Shown here one piece after another: positions 7,738-13,317 of a stretch of 13,317 bases of DNA (positions within the stretch are counted from its first letter, which is position 1; every line of letters begins with the position of its first letter). This DNA comes from an uncultured Chromatiaceae bacterium (GTDB taxonomy: Bacteria; Pseudomonadota; Gammaproteobacteria; Enterobacterales; Alteromonadaceae): assembly GCA_946482615.1 (NCBI GenBank), contig CAMLSF010000105.1:1-13317 (forward strand), given 5' to 3'. A model generated the notes under the pieces. It was not told the DNA's origin and did not search any database. It saw only the letters and a list, made by a program, of their open reading frames with translations. Both the position numbers and the translations under genes were made by a program.

Positions 7738-7742
7738 GGTTT
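7718..7742 (+). promoter_or_regulatory. IscR type 1-like binding site at sodB
   Basis: By hand alignment, the 25 bases agree at 22 positions with the E. coli IscR type 1 consensus as I recall it, a GACT / AGTC core with flanking bases. The best conserved block is AGTCGGGT (7733-7740); the three mismatches are at consensus positions 2, 9 and 24. Type 1 sites are bound by [2Fe-2S]-IscR, usually over the -35 / -10 spacer of the target promoter, which is the placement here. The neighbouring grxD is an iron-sulfur gene. Repression of sodB by holo-IscR is inference. Confidence 0.5.
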
Positions 7743-7750
7743 TGTAGTCT
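7722..7750 (+). promoter_or_regulatory. Probable sodB promoter
   Basis: -35 TTGAGT (7722-7727) and -10 TAGTCT (7745-7750) are separated by 17 bases, giving a start near 7757 and a leader of about 36 bases to the sodB ATG. The element lies within the IscR-like site. It is the best sigma-70 candidate in this interval. Confidence 0.55.
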
Positions 7751-7792
7751 ACGCGATGCAGACCCCATAAACAACGCCTACGGAGAACGACA

Positions 7793-8377
7793 ATGGCTTT
7801 CGAATTACCAGCATTACCTTTCGCAAAAGACGCATTATTACCTCATATCTCTCCTGAAACTCTGGATTATCACCATGGCAAACATCACAACGCCTATGTG
7901 GTGAAGCTGAATTCATTAGTAGAAGGTACTGAATTTGCCGGTAAGTCTTTAGAAGAGATCATCCGTACTTCTCAGGGTCCGGTATTTAACAACGCGGCTC
8001 AGATTTGGAACCACACTTTCTACTGGAACTGCTTGTCACCTAATGGTGGCGGTGAACCAACTGGTGCTTTAGCTGCAGCTATTACTGCACAGTGGGGCTC
8101 TTTTGCTGCATTCCAGGCCGCTTTTAACGACAAAGCAGTCAATAACTTCGGTTCAAGCTGGACCTGGTTAGTGAAAAAAGCGGACGGTTCTTTAGATATA
8201 GTCAACACCAGCAATGCCGGCACGCCACTGACTGATACCTCAGTGACAGCGCTGATGACAGTGGATCTGTGGGAACATGCTTACTACATCGATTTCCGTA
8301 ATGCACGTCCAACTTACTTAAATGCCTTCTGGGCATTAATCAACTGGGAATTTGCTGCGAAAAACTTTGCTGCTTAA
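7793..8377 (+). CDS. sodB: Superoxide dismutase, iron type
   Basis: The 194-residue cytoplasmic enzyme converts superoxide to oxygen and hydrogen peroxide. The metal ligands are all present: H27, H74, D158 in VDLWEHAYY, and H162. Iron rather than manganese use is supported by Gln70 in the NNAAQIWNHTFYWNCL segment (the glutamine that in FeSOD orients the active-site water comes from this position), by FYWNCLSPNGGGEP, and by close resemblance to E. coli SodB (193 residues). ATG 7793 has GGAG 7 bases before it. There is no signal peptide. It is divergent from grxD; a promoter overlapped by an IscR-like site lies upstream, and a clear terminator follows. Confidence 0.97.
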   Translation: MAFELPALPFAKDALLPHISPETLDYHHGKHHNAYVVKLNSLVEGTEFAGKSLEEIIRTSQGPVFNNAAQIWNHTFYWNCLSPNGGGEPTGALAAAITAQWGSFAAFQAAFNDKAVNNFGSSWTWLVKKADGSLDIVNTSNAGTPLTDTSVTALMTVDLWEHAYYIDFRNARPTYLNAFWALINWEFAAKNFAA

Positions 8378-8399
8378 TTTGCTGTTGCTGTAAATCCTG

Positions 8400-8428
8400 A
8401 AGCCCGGTTCGCCGGGCTTTTTCTTTTG
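8400..8428 (+). terminator. Rho-independent terminator of sodB
   Basis: An 8-bp stem, AAGCCCGG (8400-8407 with the first A) and CCGGGCTT (8412-8419), closes a stable TTCG tetraloop and is followed by a T-rich tail (TTTTTCTTTT). It begins 22 bases after the sodB stop. It isolates sodB from the prkA operon. Confidence 0.9.
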
Positions 8429-8497
8429 TCCCGAATTAAAAACCAGGCACTATCCACTCCCCCTTTCCCTGTTGTGTGAACTCATCACTACAAAAAA

Positions 8498-8519
8498 AAT
8501 TCATATTTTTCTGTGAATT
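8498..8519. repeat. Dyad AATTCA-N10-TGAATT upstream of prkA
   Basis: Two perfect 6-bp inverted half sites flank a T-rich 10-base centre, just upstream of the proposed prkA promoter. A run of eight A precedes the left arm. This could be an activator site, but short AT-rich dyads occur by chance and I recognise no regulator. Confidence 0.25.
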
Positions 8520-8521
8520 AG

Positions 8522-8553
8522 TTGAGCGAAGCGCTTTTTTACTGTCTAACCTT
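8522..8553 (+). promoter_or_regulatory. Candidate sigma-S-type promoter of the prkA operon
   Basis: TGTCTAACCTT at 8543-8553 agrees at 9 of 11 positions with the extended -10 preferred by sigma-S (TGYCTATACTT). TTGAGC at 8522-8527 is a possible weak -35. Transcription would start near 8559, about 50 bases before the prkA ATG. E. coli yeaG-yeaH is known to be RpoS-dependent, which makes this attractive. The rest of 8429-8608 contains no gene I can support. Confidence 0.35.
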
Positions 8554-8608
8554 ACATCAGTGGCTTTATTTGCATTCAGTTCCCACAGACCAGTTTCGGA
8601 GGTGCACT

Positions 8609-10531
8609 ATGGGCATTTTTGAGCACTACAAATCTAGATACGAAGCAGCCAAAGAAGAGGAATACAGCATTCAGGAATACCTGGAGCTGTGTAAAAAAGA
8701 CAAAAGTTGTTATGCAAGCGCTGCCGAGCGCTTATTAATGGCCATTGGTCAGCCTGAACTGATTGACACAGCGCAGGATCCTAAACTCAGCCGCTTGTTT
8801 TCTAACAGAGTCATAGGCCGCTATCCGGCTTTTGCGGAATTTTATGGTATGGAGGATGCGATAGAACAAATTGTCTCCTACCTGAAACATTCCGCTCAGG
8901 GCCTCGAAGAGCGCAAGCAAATTTTATATCTGTTAGGCCCGGTCGGGGGTGGTAAATCTTCTTTAGCAGAAAAGCTCAAATCGCTGATGCAACAGGTCCC
9001 AGTGTATTACATCAAAGGCTCACCTGTGTACGACAGCCCTTTATGTTTGTTTGATGTCAACGAAGATGGTGCCATTCTTGAGCAGGAATATGGCATTCCC
9101 AAACGCTACCTGAAAACTATCATGTCGCCCTGGGCCAGTAAACGCCTGCACGAATTTAACGGCGATATCAGCCAGTTTAAAGTGGTTAAAAAATACCCTT
9201 CTATTCTGGATCAAATTTGTATTGCCAAAACAGAGCCCGGTGATGAAAACAATCAGGACATTGCCTCTTTAGTGGGTAAAGTCGATATCCGCCAGCTGGA
9301 ACATTTTGCCCAAAACGACCCGGATGCCTACAGCTACTCTGGTGCTTTATGCCGGGCGAATCAGGGCATGATGGAGTTTGTGGAGATGTTCAAAGCACCT
9401 ATTAAGGTGTTGCATCCGTTGTTAACAGCGACTCAGGAAGGCAATTATAACGGCACTGAAGGCTTAGCCGCCCTGCCCTTCGAAGGCATTATTCTGGCAC
9501 ACAGCAATGAGTCTGAATGGCAGACCTTCCGTAACAACAAAAACAATGAGGCCTTTTTAGACAGGGTCTATATCGTCAAAGTGCCTTATTGCCTGAGAGT
9601 GTCTGAAGAAGTCAAAATTTACGAAAAACTATTGGAGCACAGTGAATTAAAAGTCGCACCTTGCTCTCCCGCCACTTTAACATCGCTGGCGCAGTTTGCC
9701 GTACTGTCCCGGTTAAAAGCGCCGGAAAACTCCAGCTTGTATTCCAAGATGCGGGTTTATGATGGTGAGAGCCTAAAAGACACCGACCCCAAAGCCAAGT
9801 CGTATCAGGAATACCGTGATTATGCCGGGGTGGACGAAGGCATGTCGGGTTTATCGACCCGCTTTGCCTTTAAAATTTTATCCCGTGTCTTTAACTTTGA
9901 CTCGACCGAAGTAGCGGCGAATCCTGTGCATTTGTTTTATGTACTGGAGCAGCAAATAGAACGGGAACAATTTCCGTCTGATGTGGCTGAACGTTATCTG
10001 GAGCATTTAAAAGGCTATTTAATTCCGAAGTATATTGAATTCATCGGCAAAGAAATTCAGACCGCCTATTTAGAGTCCTACTCTGAATATGGCCAGAATA
10101 TTTTTGACCGTTATGTGATTTATGCCGACTTCTGGATCCAGGATCAGGAATATCGTGATCCGGAAACCGGCCAGCTGTTCGACAGAGCGGCATTAAATGC
10201 TGAGCTTGAAAAAATTGAAAAACCAGCCGGCATCAGCAATCCAAAAGATTTCCGCAATGAAATCGTCAATTTTGTTCTGCGGGCCAAAGCCAAAAACAAT
10301 GGCAAAAATCCAACCTGGACCAGCTACGAAAAACTTCGCACTGTGATAGAGAAAAAGATGTTCTCCAGTACCGAAGAGCTGTTGCCTGTGATTTCCTTTA
10401 ATGCCAAAACTTCGACCGACGATCAGAAAAAACATGATGACTTTGTCGACCGGATGATGGAGAAAGGCTACACCCGTAAACAAGTACGCTTGCTGAGCGA
10501 ATGGTATTTACGGGTTCGGAAATCGCAGTAA
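8609..10531 (+). CDS. prkA: PrkA/YeaG family AAA+ serine protein kinase-like protein
   Basis: The 640-residue cytoplasmic protein is strongly similar to E. coli YeaG (644) along its full length. The N-terminal AAA domain has Walker A GPVGGGKSS (110-118, Lys116). The family's C-terminal kinase-like part is highly conserved, including YSKMRVYDGESLKDTDPKA and the end VRKSQ. Members are reported as serine kinases, and in Bacillus also as an AAA+ protease; E. coli YeaG acts in nitrogen-starvation and stationary-phase survival. The region after Walker A (about 134-142) is four residues shorter than in E. coli. ATG 8609 is chosen over an upstream TTG because GGAGG sits 6 bases before it and MGIFEHY matches YeaG. 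It is first in an operon with yeaH and spoVR (gaps 21 and 23 bases). Confidence 0.95.
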   Translation: MGIFEHYKSRYEAAKEEEYSIQEYLELCKKDKSCYASAAERLLMAIGQPELIDTAQDPKLSRLFSNRVIGRYPAFAEFYGMEDAIEQIVSYLKHSAQGLEERKQILYLLGPVGGGKSSLAEKLKSLMQQVPVYYIKGSPVYDSPLCLFDVNEDGAILEQEYGIPKRYLKTIMSPWASKRLHEFNGDISQFKVVKKYPSILDQICIAKTEPGDENNQDIASLVGKVDIRQLEHFAQNDPDAYSYSGALCRANQGMMEFVEMFKAPIKVLHPLLTATQEGNYNGTEGLAALPFEGIILAHSNESEWQTFRNNKNNEAFLDRVYIVKVPYCLRVSEEVKIYEKLLEHSELKVAPCSPATLTSLAQFAVLSRLKAPENSSLYSKMRVYDGESLKDTDPKAKSYQEYRDYAGVDEGMSGLSTRFAFKILSRVFNFDSTEVAANPVHLFYVLEQQIEREQFPSDVAERYLEHLKGYLIPKYIEFIGKEIQTAYLESYSEYGQNIFDRYVIYADFWIQDQEYRDPETGQLFDRAALNAELEKIEKPAGISNPKDFRNEIVNFVLRAKAKNNGKNPTWTSYEKLRTVIEKKMFSSTEELLPVISFNAKTSTDDQKKHDDFVDRMMEKGYTRKQVRLLSEWYLRVRKSQ

Positions 10532-10552
10532 GGTCAGAGCCTTGGAGGTTGT

Positions 10553-11821
10553 ATGGCGCATTTTATTGACCGACGCTTAAATGGCAAAAACAAAAGTGCT
10601 GTCAACCGACAGCGCTTTATTCGCCGCTACAAACAGCAAATTAAACAAGCTGTGTCTGACGCCATCAGTAAACGTAGCGTCACAGATATCAACAACGGTG
10701 AAAAAGTTTCGATTCCAGGTAAAGACATTACTGAGCCTTTTTTCCACCAGGGTCAGGGCGGACGCAGAGAAAGGGTGCACCCCGGCAACGACCAATTTAG
10801 CCCCGGAGATAAAATCAAACGACCTGCGGGTGGGCAAGGTGCTGGTTCTGGTCAGGGCGATGCCAGTGCAGATGGTGAAGGCGAAGATGAATTTGTGTTT
10901 TCAATATCCAAGGACGAATACCTGGATTTGTTATTCGAAGATTTAGAATTGCCGAATCTGAAAAAAAACCAGCTGGATAAACTGGTGCAATACAAAAATG
11001 TGCGGGCGGGTTTTCGCTCTGAGGGTGTGCCGACCAATATAGATATAGTGCGCTCACTGCAGGGTTCCCTCGCCCGCCGCGTCGCTATGACGGCAGGAAA
11101 AAAACGTGAACTGCATGAGCTACAGACTAAATTGACAACAATGGAAGCAGAGCCTGTGCCGGATCAGCACCAACTGATGGCACTGCGCGAACAAATAGCT
11201 TTGCTGGAAAAAAGAATTGCTGCAGTGCCTTTTATCGACAGCTTCGATTTGCGCTTTCGCAATTTCCAGAAAAGACCTGAACCTACCAGCAAAGCCGTGA
11301 TGTTTTGTCTGATGGATGTGTCAGGATCCATGGATCAGGCCACAAAAGACATGGCAAAACGTTTTTATATCCTGCTGTATATGTTTTTAAGCCGTAGCTA
11401 CAAAAACGTCGAGGTGGTCTATATCCGTCACCATACCCAAGCCAAGGAAGTCGACGAACAAGAGTTTTTTTACTCACAGGAAACAGGTGGCACTATAGTC
11501 TCCAGTGCGCTAAAAATGATGGCCGATATAGTCAAAGACAGATATGACCCTGTTGAATGGAATATCTATGCCGCCCAGGCTTCTGACGGCGACAATTGGG
11601 CCGATGACAGCCCACAATGTGCAGATTTACTGGCGCAGCAGATTTTGCCTTTTGTACGTTATTACGCCTATATCGAAATCACCCCCAGACCTCATCAAAG
11701 CCTGTGGCTGGAATACGAAAAATTGCAGCAGAGTTTTGATAACTTTGCCATTCAACCGATACGGCAAGTCGCGGATATTTATCCTGTGTTTCGCGAGCTC
11801 TTCAAAAAACAAGCGGCTTAG
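10553..11821 (+). CDS. yeaH: YeaH/YhbH family protein with von Willebrand A-like domain
   Basis: The 422-residue protein is similar to E. coli YeaH (427) from end to end. A basic N-terminus ([20 protein letters not shown]) is followed by [16 protein letters not shown] (65-80), a Gly/Ser-rich acidic linker (91-112), a conserved [21 protein letters not shown] segment, a coiled-coil-like stretch (about 183-223), and a VWA-like domain from 248. The domain has the MIDAS motif DVSGSMD (255-261), TGGT (311-314) and SDGDN (344-348). The MIDAS predicts divalent-metal and partner binding. There is no signal or membrane segment. GGAGG lies 4 bases before ATG 10553, and the gene starts 21 bases after prkA. 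YeaG and YeaH act together in E. coli; that YeaH is an adaptor or substrate of the kinase is inference. Confidence 0.95.
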   Translation: MAHFIDRRLNGKNKSAVNRQRFIRRYKQQIKQAVSDAISKRSVTDINNGEKVSIPGKDITEPFFHQGQGGRRERVHPGNDQFSPGDKIKRPAGGQGAGSGQGDASADGEGEDEFVFSISKDEYLDLLFEDLELPNLKKNQLDKLVQYKNVRAGFRSEGVPTNIDIVRSLQGSLARRVAMTAGKKRELHELQTKLTTMEAEPVPDQHQLMALREQIALLEKRIAAVPFIDSFDLRFRNFQKRPEPTSKAVMFCLMDVSGSMDQATKDMAKRFYILLYMFLSRSYKNVEVVYIRHHTQAKEVDEQEFFYSQETGGTIVSSALKMMADIVKDRYDPVEWNIYAAQASDGDNWADDSPQCADLLAQQILPFVRYYAYIEITPRPHQSLWLEYEKLQQSFDNFAIQPIRQVADIYPVFRELFKKQAA

Positions 11822-11844
11822 CTGCTGGCGTCAGGGAGTTGCTT

Positions 11845-13317
11845 ATGTCTTCTGCCACACAAAAACAACCTTTATCCGATGGCCCGGACTGGAGCTTTGA
11901 ATTGCTGGCGCAGTATCAGGCAGAAATTGAGCGGGTGGCCAAACTTTATAAGCTGGACACCTACCCGAACCAGATTGAGGTGATTACCGCCGAACAAATG
12001 ATGGATGCCTATTCCAGTGTCGGCATGCCTATTGGCTATAACCACTGGTCCTACGGCAAAAAATTTATCCAGACCGAACAAAACTACAAAAGGGGTTTTA
12101 TGGGGCTGGCGTACGAGATTGTGATCAACTCTAACCCTTGTATTGCCTATCTGATGGAAGAAAATACTATGACTATGCAGGCGCTGGTGATGGCGCATGC
12201 CTGTTATGGCCACAATTCTTTTTTTAAAAACAACTACTTATTCCGCACATGGACGGACGCGTCATCCATCATCGACTATCTGGTTTTTGCCAAACAGTAC
12301 TTAAGTCACTGTGAAGAAAAATACGGTATCAGTGAAGTGGAAGATATGCTGGACTCCTGCCATGCCCTGATGAATTACGGCGTCGACAGATACAAAAGAC
12401 CACAAAAAATCTCAATGGATGAAGAGCAAAAACGCCAGAAAGACCGCGAAGCTTATCTGCAGTCTCAGGTGAATCAACTATGGAAAACCATTCCGAATAA
12501 AGGCGACTTCTCAGCACAACATGAATACCGTTTTCCGTCTGAACCTCAGGAAAACATTCTGTATTTTATTGAAAAAAATGCGCCGCTGCTCAAACCCTGG
12601 CAACGTGAAGTGGTAAGGATAGTAAGAAAAATTTCACAGTATTTTTATCCACAAAAACAAACCCAGGTGATGAATGAAGGCTGGGCGACTTTCTGGCACT
12701 ACACCATATTGCAGCATCTGTATCAGGAAAACTTAGTCACCGACAAGTTTATTCTGGAAGTGCTGCATAACCATACCAATGTAGTGTTTCAGCCTGAATA
12801 TCACAGCAAATATTATTCAGGTATTAACCCTTACGCCCTGGGTTTTGCCATGTTTACCGACCTACGCCGTATTTGTGAGCAGCCAACAGCAGAAGATAAA
12901 GAATGGTTTCCGGATATAGCAGGTTCAAACTGGCTGGAGACTTTACATTTTGCCATGCAAAACTTTAAAGATGAGAGTTTTATCAGCCAGTATTTATCCC
13001 CCAAAGTGATCCGCGATTTTCACTTATTTGCCATCACAGACGATGACAAAGAAAGCACTTTGGAAGTAGCCGCTATTCATAACGCTGAAGGTTATCAGCA
13101 AATCCGCCAGACCTTGTCCGCTCAGTACAACTTAAGCAATATCGAACCTAATATTCAGGTGTATAGCGCAGATATTACCGGCGATCGCAGCCTGACCTTA
13201 AGATTTATTCCGAATCAGCGTATTCCACTATCAGACAACTACCAGCAGGTATTGAAACATGTACACCGGCTTTGGGGCTTTAATGTGCAGCTGGAGCAAC
13301 TAAACGAAGATGGCAGC
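11845..13317 (+). CDS. SpoVR family protein (YcgB-like), C-terminus cut by window edge
   Basis: ATG 11845, with GGGAG 6 bases upstream, opens 491 codons to the window edge without a stop. E. coli YcgB is 510 residues, so probably only the last 15-20 are missing. It belongs to the SpoVR family, named after a Bacillus gene needed for spore cortex formation; the biochemical function is not established. Conserved features: GMPIGYNHWSYGKKF (60-74), AHACYGHNSFFKNN (117-130), VMNEGWATFWHY (275-286), LHNHTNVVFQP (307-317) and NPYALGFAMF (328-337). The His/Glu-rich blocks suggest a metal site, which is inference. No signal peptide. It lies 23 bases after yeaH, so it is the third gene of the prkA operon; in E. 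coli, ycgB lies apart from yeaGH, while many other Proteobacteria keep all three together. Confidence 0.94.
   Translation, partial: MSSATQKQPLSDGPDWSFELLAQYQAEIERVAKLYKLDTYPNQIEVITAEQMMDAYSSVGMPIGYNHWSYGKKFIQTEQNYKRGFMGLAYEIVINSNPCIAYLMEENTMTMQALVMAHACYGHNSFFKNNYLFRTWTDASSIIDYLVFAKQYLSHCEEKYGISEVEDMLDSCHALMNYGVDRYKRPQKISMDEEQKRQKDREAYLQSQVNQLWKTIPNKGDFSAQHEYRFPSEPQENILYFIEKNAPLLKPWQREVVRIVRKISQYFYPQKQTQVMNEGWATFWHYTILQHLYQENLVTDKFILEVLHNHTNVVFQPEYHSKYYSGINPYALGFAMFTDLRRICEQPTAEDKEWFPDIAGSNWLETLHFAMQNFKDESFISQYLSPKVIRDFHLFAITDDDKESTLEVAAIHNAEGYQQIRQTLSAQYNLSNIEPNIQVYSADITGDRSLTLRFIPNQRIPLSDNYQQVLKHVHRLWGFNVQLEQLNEDGS

Noticed and set aside
8475..8489. CRP-like site (TGTGA / TCACT) upstream of prkA
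   Set aside because: The half sites are separated by 5 bases instead of the 6 required by CRP, and the second half is imperfect.
8525..8540. Small hairpin AGCG-AAG-CGCT followed by six T as a terminator
   Set aside because: The stem is only 4 bp, there is no upstream gene to end (sodB already has a strong terminator), and it lies within the likely promoter.
8561..8577. Sigma-54-like TGGC / TTGC pair upstream of prkA
   Set aside because: GG and GC are only 8 bases apart, whereas sigma-54 needs 10. It also lies too close to the prkA start to be convincing.
8522..8608. In-frame 29-residue N-terminal extension of PrkA from a TTG codon
   Set aside because: There is no ribosome binding site at the TTG. 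The family N-terminus (MGIFEHY) begins at ATG 8609 after GGAGG, and the extension would cover the likely promoter.
11544..11900. 118-codon plus-strand frame across the yeaH end and spoVR start
   Set aside because: It is out of frame with both conserved genes and lacks a ribosome binding site; a shadow frame.

Overview
The window is ordinary chromosomal sequence from a gammaproteobacterium. An Alteromonadales-type or Rheinheimera/Alishewanella-like genome would fit, but I infer this from protein resemblance and have not tested it by search. Three things support the placement: the fabB / mnmC divergent pair with pdxB nearby, as in E. coli; a Vibrio/Shewanella-type MotY, which implies a sodium-driven polar flagellum; and a PrkA-YeaH-SpoVR operon. 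Coding density is high, the genes run to expected family lengths, and there is no tRNA, rRNA, CRISPR array, insertion sequence or phage gene. Nothing in base composition or codon use stands out as foreign.

Left part (1-5520): on the minus strand are fabB (unsaturated fatty acid synthesis), its terminator, and pdxB (pyridoxal phosphate synthesis), which runs off the left edge. Divergent from fabB, on the plus strand, mnmC (tRNA wobble-uridine modification) leads a three-gene run. It is followed 15 bases later by a receiver-Hpt protein and an overlapping single-domain receiver protein. No sensor kinase is present. The fabB promoter carries an 18-bp imperfect palindrome that looks like a FabR operator.

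Middle part (5497-8428): motY (minus) converges on the response regulators through a shared hairpin that contains the motY stop codon. rnt (RNase T) is divergent from motY. grxD (minus) converges on rnt through a second two-way terminator. sodB (iron superoxide dismutase) is divergent from grxD. The sodB promoter overlaps a sequence close to the published E. coli IscR type 1 consensus. This would tie the grxD-sodB interval to iron-sulfur status.

Right part (8429-13317): prkA, yeaH and spoVR form one operon with gaps of 21 and 23 bases and strong ribosome binding sites. A sigma-S-like extended -10 element lies about 55 bases upstream of prkA. spoVR is cut by the right edge, probably lacking only its last 15-20 codons.

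I did not find an unmistakably new system. The items most worth a second look are the orphan receiver-Hpt / receiver pair, whose first receiver is shortened between beta-4 and the conserved lysine; the IscR-like site at sodB; and the poorly understood PrkA-YeaH-SpoVR module.
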